A DNA stretch of 64,000 nt from Noviherbaspirillum massiliense JC206 (lineage in GTDB: Bacteria > Pseudomonadota > Gammaproteobacteria > Burkholderiales > Burkholderiaceae_D), in NCBI RefSeq assembly GCF_000312045.1, contig NZ_HE978635.1, positions 312,674 through 376,673 of the forward strand, written 5' to 3'. The position numbers were made by a program, and so were the translations under genes. Below the pieces are notes generated by a model. The model did no database searches, was not told the DNA's origin, and saw only the letters and a list, made by a program, of their open reading frames with translations. Positions 52,683 to 61,036 of this stretch are shown in pieces. Position 1 is the first letter of the stretch, and the number at the start of each line of letters is the position of its first letter.

Positions 52683-53297
52683 GTGATCCTGTACTACTCC
52701 CCCGGCGCATGCTCGCTGGCGCCTCACATCCTTCTCGAAGAAACCGGCGTGCGCCATGAGCTCGTCGAGGTCAATGTCCAGCAAGGCAAGACTCAAGAGC
52801 CGGAGTTTCTGAAGCTGAACCCGAAGGCGCGTGTTCCGGTGCTGGTGACAGGTACGGAGGTGCTGACGGAAGTTCCGGCGATCTGCTGGTACATAGGATC
52901 CACGGCTGGCCGCTTCATCCCGGCCGATGTCTTGCTGCAGGCGCGGATGCTTGAATGGTTCAACTGGCTGTCGGGCACGCTACATGCCGTGGCTTTCGGC
53001 GGGAAATGGCGTCCGCAGCGCTTTGTCACCCAAGCCGATATGTTCCGGGATGTACAAGCCATGGCGGACCGCAACCTGCGCGACGGGTTCGCCCATGTCG
53101 AGCAATGGCTGGCCGATAAACCGTGGGCCATTGGTGCTGAATACACCCTGGTCGATCCCTATGTGTTCGTGTTCCACAACTGGGCCCGTTCGATAGGCGT
53201 GGACGTGCGCAGCGATTATCCGCGCTGGCATGCGCATTCCGCGCGCATGCTGGCCAGACCGGCGGTGCAAAGGGCGCTGCAGCGGGAAGGTTTCTGA
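52683..53297 (+). CDS. Glutathione S-transferase family protein
   Basis: 204 residues. N-terminal thioredoxin-like domain with the bacterial beta-class start ILYYSPGACSLAPHILLEETGVRHELVEVNVQQGKTQEPEFLKLNPKARVPVL, including the Cys10 position (ACSLA). A helical C-terminal domain follows (AEYTLVDPYVFVFHNWARSIG). The GTG start at 52683 follows AAAGGAAG. It is 24 bases before the cysteine hydrolase and probably in the same transcript. Catalyses glutathione conjugation or peroxide/dehalogenation reactions; substrate unknown. Confidence 0.87.
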   Translation: MILYYSPGACSLAPHILLEETGVRHELVEVNVQQGKTQEPEFLKLNPKARVPVLVTGTEVLTEVPAICWYIGSTAGRFIPADVLLQARMLEWFNWLSGTLHAVAFGGKWRPQRFVTQADMFRDVQAMADRNLRDGFAHVEQWLADKPWAIGAEYTLVDPYVFVFHNWARSIGVDVRSDYPRWHAHSARMLARPAVQRALQREGF

Positions 53298-53321
53298 CTT
53301 ATTTTTATTGGAGGATTGGTC

Positions 53322-53951
53322 ATGCCGAATACACCGCGTCGCGCGCTTGTCGTCATCGATGTACAGAATGAATATGTGTCCGGGAAGCTGCCGATTGGCT
53401 ATCCCGATGTCCAGCTTTCCCTGCGCCAGATCGGTCAGGCCATCGATGCGGCGCGGGAGAAGGATATCCCGGTAGTCGTCGTGCAGAATACCGCTCCTGC
53501 CGGAGTGCCAATTTTTGTGAAGGGAACGCCTGGCTGGGAATTGCATGAAGTGGTCACGCGCAGGAAGTTCGATCATTACGTCGAAAAGAACCTGCCCAGT
53601 GCATTCACAGGAACTGATCTGGCTGACTGGGTTGCAGCGCACGGCATCGATACCCTGACGGTTGCCGGTTACATGACGCATAACTGTGTCGATTCGACGA
53701 TCAAGCATGCTTTGCATGCAGGCCTGGCCGTCGAATTCCTGCACGATGCGGCCGGATCGCTTCCGTACGCAAACCGGGCCGGGCAGGCAAGCGCCGAGGA
53801 AATTCACCGTGTGTTTTGCGTAGTACTGCAGTCACGGTTCGCGGCGGTATTGAGCACGGCCGAATGGATCGCTGCATTAAGGATGGAGGCAACGCCCGAA
53901 CGCGACTCGATCTTCAGTTCCTTCCGGCGCACTTGCGGCAGCAGACTGTAA
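53322..53951 (+). CDS. Cysteine hydrolase (isochorismatase-like) family protein
   Basis: 209 residues of the isochorismatase-like fold. Catalytic Asp in ALVVIDVQNEY, Lys in DHYVEKNLPSAFTGTDL and Cys in MTHNCVDSTIKHAL match the DKC triad. The residue pattern with HDAAGSLPY suits nicotinamidase/N-carbamoyl or ring hydrolases. GGAGGATTGGTC precedes ATG 53322; the in-frame ATG at 53316 would overlap it. It follows a GST gene and is followed by a hairpin terminator. Substrate not determined. Confidence 0.85.
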   Translation: MPNTPRRALVVIDVQNEYVSGKLPIGYPDVQLSLRQIGQAIDAAREKDIPVVVVQNTAPAGVPIFVKGTPGWELHEVVTRRKFDHYVEKNLPSAFTGTDLADWVAAHGIDTLTVAGYMTHNCVDSTIKHALHAGLAVEFLHDAAGSLPYANRAGQASAEEIHRVFCVVLQSRFAAVLSTAEWIAALRMEATPERDSIFSSFRRTCGSRL

Positions 53952-53978
53952 GGCTGGCTGGTATATTCGTGAGCTGTG

Positions 53979-54008
53979 CTCCGGCCAAAGCCGGGGCGTC
54001 ATTTTTTT
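53979..54008 (+). terminator. Hairpin with T-run after the cysteine hydrolase gene
   Basis: CTCCGGC pairs with GCCGGGG (7 bp with one G-T pair) around CAAA. Seven T follow at 54002-54008 after five spacer bases. It ends only eight bases before the possible ATG at 54016, so transcription of the EamA gene must start further down or depend on read-through. Confidence 0.6.
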
Positions 54009-54015
54009 GTAGCCC

Positions 54016-54981
54016 ATGCCTGACCGAATGACCGCCCATATGCCAGCTTCTCCCGCCAAGCCTCTATCCGCCCAATCCACTACAGCGCAAGCCATTTCAC
54101 CCTGGGTATATGTCAGATTGGTGCTGGTCGCATTCCTTTGGGGCGGCACCTTCATCGCCGGTCGCGTCGTTGCACAACAGGTGCCGCACTTGATTGCCGC
54201 CGCACTGCGCTTCGCCATGGCGGTGCCCCTGCTTCTGCTGCTGGCATGGAAGATGGAAGGCGGCCTGCCGCGGCTCACCCGGTCACAGTTACTTTCCACG
54301 TTCGCATTGGGGCTGACCGGAATATTCCTGTACAACATCTGCTTTTTCGCGGCGTTATCCAGAATGCCGGCCGGACGCACCGCACTCTTCGTCGCCCTGA
54401 ATCCGGTCATGACTGCGCTCTTTCTTGCCATGTTCTTCCGGGAGCGCATCGGTGCCTTCAAGTGGGCAGGCATCGTCATGGCGTTCATCGGCGCTGCCAT
54501 CATCATCACCCGCGGGGACCTGGCAGGTGCATGGCGTGATATCACGCAATCAATCGGATATGGCGAAGCCCTCATGTTTTGCGCAATCTCTGCCTGGGCT
54601 GGCTACACCATCATCGGTCGTCATGCGCTCAAGGGCCTGTCGCCTGTTGCGGCTACTACCTATGCGGCGCTGTGGGGACTGCTGCTGCTTGGAACATGCG
54701 CGGTGTTTGAAGCCGCTGCCGGCGGACCGACAAGATTCGCATGGCACATATGGGCGGCAATCGCCTACCTCGGCATATTCGGCACGGTGGTCGGATTCAT
54801 CTGGTACTACGAAGGCGTGAAGGCGATCGGTCCGGCACGTACCGCTGTCTTCAACAACCTGGTACCGGTGTTCGGCATCCTGCTCGCCGCCTTGCTGTTG
54901 TCGGAGCCGGTTCTGGTTTCAATGATCGTCGGCGGTGCTCTGGTGATAGGCGGCGTCACGCTGACGAACTGGCAGCGCTGA
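54016..54981 (+). CDS. EamA/DMT superfamily metabolite exporter
   Basis: Up to 321 residues with ten helices in two EamA repeats: VYVRLVLVAFLWGGTFIAGRVVAQQVPHLIAAALRFAMAVPLLLLLA and AMFFRERIGAFKWAGIVMAFIGAAIIITRG in the first, and GEALMFCAISAWAGYTIIGRHALKGLSPVAATTYAALWG and SEPVLVSMIVGGALVIGGVTLTNW in the second. In-frame starts at 54016, 54028 and 54040 exist; none has a strong ribosome binding site and the first lies at the edge of a terminator. Likely exports amino acids or other small metabolites. Confidence 0.87.
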   Translation: MPDRMTAHMPASPAKPLSAQSTTAQAISPWVYVRLVLVAFLWGGTFIAGRVVAQQVPHLIAAALRFAMAVPLLLLLAWKMEGGLPRLTRSQLLSTFALGLTGIFLYNICFFAALSRMPAGRTALFVALNPVMTALFLAMFFRERIGAFKWAGIVMAFIGAAIIITRGDLAGAWRDITQSIGYGEALMFCAISAWAGYTIIGRHALKGLSPVAATTYAALWGLLLLGTCAVFEAAAGGPTRFAWHIWAAIAYLGIFGTVVGFIWYYEGVKAIGPARTAVFNNLVPVFGILLAALLLSEPVLVSMIVGGALVIGGVTLTNWQR

Positions 54982-55137
54982 CAGCGCATCCGTGCGTCAG
55001 CATGCCCTTGGGCCATCGGGGGCGTCGCTCTGTCAGTCCGGCCGTGAATTTTTGCACAGCAAGTGCCGATTTATTCGGATTCCGGAACCGCCCTCGGCTC
55101 GGTAAGCTTTCTCCGTGATTTTTCCCAGGAGAACAGC

Positions 55138-56124
55138 ATGATGAAAACCTTGTCCGAGCAGGTCCGCATCCACGCATTCGGCGCCGCTTGCGAACTGCGA
55201 GCCGAAACGATCGAATTGCCTCCTCTCGCAGCGGAGTGCGTGCGCGTGCGTCACGCCGCGGTCGGCGTCAATTTCGTGGATGTCTATCACCGCACCGGGC
55301 TGTATGCCTTGCCCTCGCTGCCCGCGACATTGGGAGTGGAAGGCGCGGGCGTGATCGAGGAAGTCGGTGCAGGCGTGAGTCATCTCAGAGCGGGACAACG
55401 CGTGGCCTATGCCGGACCTCCCGTCGGCAGCTATGCTTCGGTCCGCGATCTTCCCGCAGAGCGGGCGATTCCCCTGCCCGACGGGATACCTTGCGACCAG
55501 GCAGCGGGCGCCATGCTGCGCGGGATCACGGCGCACATGCTGTTCAGGTACGTAAGGCCGATTGCGGCCGGCGACACCGTGCTGGTGCATGCCGCCGCGG
55601 GCGGCCTCGGGCTGGTGCTGGTTCAATGGGCGAAGGCACTCGGCGCCCGCGTGATCGGCACCGTCGGAAGCTCCGCCAAGGCCGAGCTGGCGCTGGCACA
55701 CGGACTGGATTGCGCCGTCTTGTACCGGGAGCAGAATTTCGTCGCCGCCGTAAAGGAATTCACCAATGGCGAAGGCGTGCATTTCGCCATCGACGGCATC
55801 GGTGGCGAAACCGTGCTGCGTACGCTGGAAGCAGTGCGGCCATACGGCATGGTGGCGAGTATCGGCCAGGTCGCGGGCGACATCGCTTTGCTCGACACAG
55901 CTCTGCTCGGTCCTTCCCGCTCCATTGCCTTTTCGCGCCCGGGCGTGTTCCGCTTCATGTCCGACCTGCAGCGCTATCGCGAGGGTGCGAAGGCGACGCT
56001 GGAACGGCTCGCTGGCGGCATGAAGATATCCGTTGGCATGGAACTTCCCCTGTCTCGTGCCGAAGAAGCGCACCGCATGCTGGAAGCGGGTGCAACGACA
56101 GGATCTCTCCTGCTGCGTCCGTGA
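55138..56124 (+). CDS. Quinone oxidoreductase (zeta-crystallin-like MDR family)
   Basis: 328 residues. N-terminal GroES-like domain (VGVNFVDVYHRTGLYALPSLPATLGVEGAGVIEEVGAGVSHLRAGQRVAY) and Rossmann domain with LVHAAAGGLGLVLVQWAKALGARVIGTVGSSAKAELALAHG. The structural-zinc cysteines of alcohol dehydrogenases are absent, as in NADPH:quinone reductase QorA. AGGAGA lies before two consecutive ATGs (55138, 55141); either may start it. It stands alone between the EamA gene and the sulfur locus. Confidence 0.88.
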   Translation: MMKTLSEQVRIHAFGAACELRAETIELPPLAAECVRVRHAAVGVNFVDVYHRTGLYALPSLPATLGVEGAGVIEEVGAGVSHLRAGQRVAYAGPPVGSYASVRDLPAERAIPLPDGIPCDQAAGAMLRGITAHMLFRYVRPIAAGDTVLVHAAAGGLGLVLVQWAKALGARVIGTVGSSAKAELALAHGLDCAVLYREQNFVAAVKEFTNGEGVHFAIDGIGGETVLRTLEAVRPYGMVASIGQVAGDIALLDTALLGPSRSIAFSRPGVFRFMSDLQRYREGAKATLERLAGGMKISVGMELPLSRAEEAHRMLEAGATTGSLLLRP

Positions 56125-56363
56125 AGGTTCGATGTGCCGGGTGACATGCAGTCGCAGCAGCGAAGGCGCTCCCATGAATATGGGACGTGTTGCGAATTTG
56201 CCGCTGCATCTGCAGCCAAATCTCACATAGATATGGTAGACGGCACGAAACAATGTGTAACGCCCTTTAATAACCGCGGAACCGCCTGTATAGAGTGACT
56301 CCAGCGACGCCAAGTGGAGCCGCACCTGCAGTCATCCTTAGCATGTTTTCCGAGGGGGTCATC

Positions 56364-57578
56364 ATGCGTTACTACGAATCTGCTTTTGCAAGCGCGGTAC
56401 GGATCCTGCTGGTCGGCGCGCTTGTGTCATTTTCTATGCCTGCCGTCGCCGAAATGCGCGTGCTGGTTGCAGTCGATCCCTCCGATGCCGTCAGCAACAA
56501 TGTGATTGGCATCGGTTCGCTTGATACCTTGTCCAAGTCCTTGAACACCAAGGCAATCGTCACCAAGACGCAAAACCTGAGCGATGCGATGCGCGCCAGT
56601 CGCACGGTTGAGAACGACGTCATCATCGGGCCAGCCCACGTAACAGCCTCCGCAGTGAGCCACGCCTACAAGCTGCTGGCGACGACTGGCTCCCAGCAGG
56701 AGTATGCGCTGGTCGCGCGCAAGGAAATCGAGTCGATCGAGAAGCTGAAGGGCAAGCATGTCTACCTGCCGCAACAGGATTCCCTACCGACCTATCTCGC
56801 CAAGGGTCTGATCAGGGAAAGCGGACTGTCCTTCAAGAGCCTGGGCAAGGTTACGTATGGCCGTACCAGCGGCGCTGGCTTGCTGTCCGTGTCATACGGC
56901 ATGGCGGATGCGGCAATTGCGAGCCTTGCGGATGTGAATGAATGGATGAAATCCCATCCCGATGCCGTGCATATTCTGAAGAAGACACGGCCGGTGCCGG
57001 ATGGGATGAACCTGATGGTGCGTAAGGATATTTCCCCGATCGATGAAGACAATGTCCTGAAGTGGATTTCCTCCGCCGAAGGCATGGCATCCGGGCTCGG
57101 CCGCCTGCAGGTGGCGGCGAACGGCGACAGTGCCAAGTTTCACTATGTTGCTTCGCTGGGTATCTTCACACCCAATTCACTTCCGAACGTCACCATCGTG
57201 ACTGCTGAACAGGTCATGGATCTTGCCGCAAAAGGCGCGGTTATTTATGACACCCGCTCGCCCAAGGAATATGCGCTGGAGCACATCAAGGGCGCGGTAG
57301 CCATGCCCTACCAGGAAAAAAGCCTGAAGGACGTCGATTACGACGCGTCGCTGGACGATTTCAGCGTAGCCAATTCGGCTCCCAGGCAGGCTCCGGCCAT
57401 CTTCCTGTGCAACGGCCCGGAGTGCTGGAAATCCTACAAGGCATCGAGGGCCGCCTTGGCCATGGGCTTCGAAAAGGTTTACTGGTTCCGTGGCGGCATG
57501 CCGGAGTGGCGCGAGAAGACCTTGCCGGTGATGAGTTCCCTGCCTGCCAAGACCAACCTGGCTGCCGCAAAAAGATGA
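56364..57578 (+). CDS. Periplasmic binding-protein (PhnD-like) fused to a rhodanese domain
   Basis: 404 residues. A signal peptide (about 1-29, cleaved after AVA) precedes a PhnD/SsuA-type type-2 periplasmic binding fold (about 30-265; TQNLSDAMRASRTVENDVIIGPAHVTASAVSHAYKLLATTG ... YALVARKEIESIEKLKGKHVYLP). A C-terminal rhodanese domain (about 275-390) has YDTRSPKEYALEHIKGAVAMPYQEKSL and active loop IFLCNGPECWKSYKASRAALAMGF with Cys349 and Cys354; the C-x4-C-W form resembles CXXCW-type rhodaneses. A terminator follows. Likely a periplasmic sulfane-sulfur carrier or sulfurtransferase working with the sulfite dehydrogenase downstream. Confidence 0.85.
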   Translation: MRYYESAFASAVRILLVGALVSFSMPAVAEMRVLVAVDPSDAVSNNVIGIGSLDTLSKSLNTKAIVTKTQNLSDAMRASRTVENDVIIGPAHVTASAVSHAYKLLATTGSQQEYALVARKEIESIEKLKGKHVYLPQQDSLPTYLAKGLIRESGLSFKSLGKVTYGRTSGAGLLSVSYGMADAAIASLADVNEWMKSHPDAVHILKKTRPVPDGMNLMVRKDISPIDEDNVLKWISSAEGMASGLGRLQVAANGDSAKFHYVASLGIFTPNSLPNVTIVTAEQVMDLAAKGAVIYDTRSPKEYALEHIKGAVAMPYQEKSLKDVDYDASLDDFSVANSAPRQAPAIFLCNGPECWKSYKASRAALAMGFEKVYWFRGGMPEWREKTLPVMSSLPAKTNLAAAKR

Positions 57579-57657
57579 AAGAAAGTCAGGCGGCCCTTTG
57601 GTTCATGCGCGGATAAGCATTTTCTTGTTGTCTCCTCCATCCTCCAGGGATGGTCTT

Positions 57658-57684
57658 GGCCCGCTGATGAAGCGGGCCTTTTTT
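57658..57684 (+). terminator. Rho-independent terminator after the SBP-rhodanese gene
   Basis: GGCCCGC pairs perfectly with GCGGGCC around a seven-base loop and six T follow at 57679-57684. It separates the rhodanese gene from the sulfite dehydrogenase, which must have its own promoter in 57685-57884. A TGTATAAC element at 57849-57856 could be its -10. Confidence 0.88.
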
Positions 57685-57884
57685 GCAGTTCAAGCGATGC
57701 CGCCCCAAGAGCAAGACTGGCAGGCGTTGCAGACCTTCCGCCAAGCTGTCGCATTGAAGGAAGAGGTTACAACTATCTGGGCCGTTCCCGGCGATTTGAT
57801 GAATTTCCAATTCGAAATATGGCAACATTCAATCCGCATTCCTCGGTATGTATAACCCATAACACAAACCAACAGGAGGTAAAG

Positions 57885-59126
57885 ATGGCAGACAAAACGA
57901 TGAGCAAGCGGATCATCGGTGTAAGCGATCCGCAGCGCCGCAACTTACTGGCTGGCGGAGCCACGGCCCTGGCGGCAGCCGGGCTGGGCAGTTTCACCAG
58001 GACGGCTGCAGCTCAGGCGGCATCCGCTGCTGCCGGCAAGCCCTTGCCGACCTATGTGGCATGGAAGGATCCGAGTGCAATGATCGTGCACAGCTCCAGC
58101 ACCGTGGAAACTCGGCGCAGCGCATTCGGCACCAGTATCGTCACGCCGGCTGAACAACTCTATATCCGCAACAACCTGCCGGCTCCCGATGCCTCCATCG
58201 TTGCCGATCGTGACGCCTGGGAAGTGACGGTTGAAGGCGTCAGGAATCCGCGCAAATTGAGCGTCAAGGAGCTCAAAGGTATGGGCTTGGAAACCGTCGC
58301 CACGGTATTGCAATGCTCCGGCAATGGGCGCGGCTTTTTCCCGAGCAAGCCGAGCGGCACGCCCTGGAATGTCGGTGCCGCCGGTTGTGTCGTGTGGAGC
58401 GGCGTACCTGTGAGGGCAGTGGCGGAAGCCCTGGGCGGCACCGTGGATAGTGTCAGCTATATGACGGGTACGGGTGGCGAAAAGCTGCCGGAAGGGCTGG
58501 ACCCGAAGAGCGTTATTGTGGAACGTTCCGTGCCCATCGCTGCAATGGCGGATGCGCTGCTGGCCTGGGAAATGAACGGTGCGCCCATTCCGCTGGCACA
58601 CGGCGGCCCGTTGCGCCTGATTGTGCCGGGATATGCCGGGGTCAACAACATCAAGTACGTCAAACGGCTGGCCTTCACGGCGCAGCAAAGCGACGCGAAG
58701 ATCCAGCAGACCGGATACCGTATCTCGCCGCTCGGGCAGAAGCATGAGCCGGATCACCCCTCAGTATGGGAAATGAACACCAAGTCCTGGATCAATTCAC
58801 CCGGTACTGATGGCGCCTCGGTTCCGGCGGGCGTGGTGCAGGTCAAGGGAGTGGCGTTTGGCGGCATCAATGCCGTCAAGGCGGTAGAAGTGTCCGTCGA
58901 TGGTGGAAAGACCTGGAAAGAGGCGAAGTTCGTTGGCCCCGACCTCGGTCGTTATGCATGGCGGCAATTCGTGCTTGCAGTGAAGCTGCCACCGGGTACA
59001 CATACCCTCGCCAGCCGCGCCATCGATTCCAAGGGTAATCGGCAGCCGGAAGAACGCTTGGAGAATTCTGGCGGTTACAACAACAACAGCTGGCGTGACC
59101 ATGCAGTGCAAGTGACCGTGGTCTGA
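57885..59126 (+). CDS. Sulfite dehydrogenase-like molybdopterin oxidoreductase (SorA/SoxC type)
   Basis: 413 residues. Tat signal (PQRRNLLAGGATALAAAGLGS, about 16-36), sulfite-oxidase molybdenum domain with ligand Cys144 in TVLQCSGNGRGFF, and the C-terminal dimerisation domain (about 300-413; GVVQVKGVAFGGINAVKAVEVSVDGGKTW). A strong AGGAGGT site precedes ATG 57885. A small cytochrome c gene follows nine bases later, the SorA-SorB arrangement in which sulfite is oxidised to sulfate in the periplasm. SoxC-like activity with another partner cannot be ruled out; no soxXYZAB genes are in the window. Confidence 0.88.
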   Translation: MADKTMSKRIIGVSDPQRRNLLAGGATALAAAGLGSFTRTAAAQAASAAAGKPLPTYVAWKDPSAMIVHSSSTVETRRSAFGTSIVTPAEQLYIRNNLPAPDASIVADRDAWEVTVEGVRNPRKLSVKELKGMGLETVATVLQCSGNGRGFFPSKPSGTPWNVGAAGCVVWSGVPVRAVAEALGGTVDSVSYMTGTGGEKLPEGLDPKSVIVERSVPIAAMADALLAWEMNGAPIPLAHGGPLRLIVPGYAGVNNIKYVKRLAFTAQQSDAKIQQTGYRISPLGQKHEPDHPSVWEMNTKSWINSPGTDGASVPAGVVQVKGVAFGGINAVKAVEVSVDGGKTWKEAKFVGPDLGRYAWRQFVLAVKLPPGTHTLASRAIDSKGNRQPEERLENSGGYNNNSWRDHAVQVTVV

Positions 59127-59135
59127 GGGCGGGGC

Positions 59136-59471
59136 ATGACAAGACTCTCAACATGCGTTGCACGCGCCTTGGGCACAGCATTATTCGGCCTGGCAAGCAC
59201 CGGCGCACTCGCCCAGGGCGCAATCGATGAAGGCCAAAAGCTGTTTACGCAAGCGGCGGTGCCGGCATGCGCCGTTTGCCACACGCTGCGACACGCGGGG
59301 GCGAACGGGGAAGTGGGGCCGGATCTGGATGAGCTCAGGCCGGATGCTTCGCGCGTGGAAAAAGCTGTTCGCACCGGCATCGGTCAGATGCCGGCCTTTA
59401 CCGGCCTGACCGATGCACAGGTGAAGTTGCTTGCGAATTATGTGTCGACGGTGGCCGGAGCGGGGCGGTAA
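59136..59471 (+). CDS. Small monoheme cytochrome c, electron acceptor of the sulfite dehydrogenase (SorB-like)
   Basis: 111 residues. A signal peptide (about 1-27, ending ALAQ) precedes a single heme c site CAVCH (Cys45, Cys48, His49). Met85 in IGQMPAF is the likely sixth ligand. The mature protein is about 84 residues, the size of SorB-type subunits. It begins nine bases after the molybdoenzyme gene and ends before a bidirectional terminator, so both form a two-gene operon that would pass electrons from sulfite to the respiratory chain. Confidence 0.88.
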   Translation: MTRLSTCVARALGTALFGLASTGALAQGAIDEGQKLFTQAAVPACAVCHTLRHAGANGEVGPDLDELRPDASRVEKAVRTGIGQMPAFTGLTDAQVKLLANYVSTVAGAGR

Positions 59472-59636
59472 GGCTCCCGATACCGGTGACCGTGAGGCGA
59501 CGGGACACATCCCGCGCCTTGCAGCACGATGCTCCTTCGGGCGGGCAGCGTTGCACCTAGGAGCACTGTCCAGAGCGAGCCCCGCCAATGCAGGTGGCGC
59601 GGGGTCGCAGCCGAAGATGCGATTGCAGCCTGAAAG

Positions 59637-59681
59637 GCCGCCAGACAACGATTGTCACGCAACGGTTGTCTGGCGGCTTTT
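59637..59681. terminator. Bidirectional terminator between cytochrome c and PDZ gene
   Basis: 13-bp perfect arms GCCGCCAGACAAC (59637-59649) and GTTGTCTGGCGGC (59665-59677). AAAG on the left and TTTTG on the right give a T-run on either strand. It lies in a 220-bp convergent gap. Confidence 0.8.
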
Positions 59682-59691
59682 GCCTTTGAAG

Positions 59692-60858
59692 TCAGGGTAC
59701 GAGCGGCAGGCGGTTCTTTTGCTTGAATCTGATCGTTTTCACGATCTCGCTCATGACGGAGAAACGGTATGTCGAGGACGGATGCAGGGCAGTATGACCA
59801 GCCTGCACTTCTTCCGGGACTTCCTTGGCCAGCCGCTTCCAGAAGGGAAGTGCGTTGTCGATGTCATAACCGGCGCGTACCAGCATGTATAGAGCCAGTT
59901 TGTCGGCGGTTGCATCGAGCACCGGCGTGTAAGACGCGAGGTCGGCGGCGCCTGTCCGGACGGCTGGACTGCTACCGAAGGACCGCAAGCGGTCGATGAC
60001 GGCCCCGATGTCGGCCCGGGGCTCAGGCGCGAGCACGTTGTGCGCAAGCTCTTTCGCCAGTACATAGGCCAGTTCTTCATCCGACCTGACGAAGCGGAGC
60101 ATGCCGCGGGTGACCAGTACACGGTGGCCATCGGCGTAGCTGTTCACGTCGTCGGTATTGCCGAGTTCGATGCCGAATGCGCAGGCGCGCGTCAGCGGTA
60201 CGTCCAAGGTCGCGCGCTTGCCGTCACGCAGTACGGTAAGGCCGACGCTGGTGCGGCCGCTCATGGCCATCCTGACGAGCCGTGCACTGTCGCGCTCGGC
60301 ATTCGGGCCCTGCGGCAGCGATTGCGATTCCACGGCGATCAAAATGTCGCCCTTGCGCACGCCAGCCTGATCCGCGCCGCTTCCGGCCAGTACATTCATC
60401 ACCCGCAAGCGGTCGCCGAGTCCCAACGCGGCGTGCGCCACGCCGACAAAATCGCCGGAGAAGGAATATCTGGTTTTTGCGGACAGCCCCAGCAGGTTGT
60501 GCGCATGGCGGTTGCACAGGTCCGCATTATTGATCAATAGCGGTGCCGCAATTCTATTCAGGCGGTTCTGCTGGTCCACCCATTTTTGCAATGCGGCGAT
60601 ATTGTCTTCCGATACCGGAGCAGGTGGTTGCAACGGCGGTGGTGCGGCGTCGGGAGCCGGAGCATCGGGTGCTGCCGGTGGCTCTGGCTGTTGCACGGAC
60701 GGCGGCACCTGTGTTGGCTGCACCGCGCAGGCGACCAGCCATGTCAGCGGCAATATTGCCAGATAGCGCCGGCAATACCTGCGTATGTTCGCTATCCGTG
60801 GATCAGACGGGGAAACCTTGTCTTCAATGCGTTGCGTGAAAATTTCTGTGTGTGACAT
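59692..60858 (-). CDS. PDZ-containing M48-like lipoprotein with a degenerate zinc site
   Basis: 388 residues. N-terminal hydrophobic stretch ending LVAC (Cys44) suggests a lipoprotein with a long N-region. A Pro/Ala-rich linker (about 50-80) follows, then a PDZ domain (about 150-215; LAGSGADQAGVRKGDILIAVESQSL), then a peptidase M48-like region where the zinc motif HExxH reads KELAH (268-272) and the downstream E/D ligand site reads DATADKLALYMLVRAGYD. The first zinc histidine is missing, so proteolysis is unlikely. It may be a binding or chaperone-like protein. ATG 60858 is provisional. Confidence 0.78.
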   Translation of the reverse strand: MSHTEIFTQRIEDKVSPSDPRIANIRRYCRRYLAILPLTWLVACAVQPTQVPPSVQQPEPPAAPDAPAPDAAPPPLQPPAPVSEDNIAALQKWVDQQNRLNRIAAPLLINNADLCNRHAHNLLGLSAKTRYSFSGDFVGVAHAALGLGDRLRVMNVLAGSGADQAGVRKGDILIAVESQSLPQGPNAERDSARLVRMAMSGRTSVGLTVLRDGKRATLDVPLTRACAFGIELGNTDDVNSYADGHRVLVTRGMLRFVRSDEELAYVLAKELAHNVLAPEPRADIGAVIDRLRSFGSSPAVRTGAADLASYTPVLDATADKLALYMLVRAGYDIDNALPFWKRLAKEVPEEVQAGHTALHPSSTYRFSVMSEIVKTIRFKQKNRLPLVP

Positions 60859-61036
60859 CAGTGGTGCTTCATGAATGCGCGGCACGGCATGCCGCGCACG
60901 AGTGAACTGCGGTGGGGCAGGGATGGCGCGCCTGCTGCGGCGCGCCGGAATTCCTGCTAAGGAAGGGGTCGAAGCCGGCACCATAACCCGCTGCCTTATG
61001 CACTACGTGAACTTCGTGCGGAAGGCAGATGCGCGT

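Noticed and set aside
57598-57855. An 85-codon frame between the rhodanese and sulfite dehydrogenase genes
   Set aside because: It contains a strong rho-independent terminator and has no family match or ribosome binding site.
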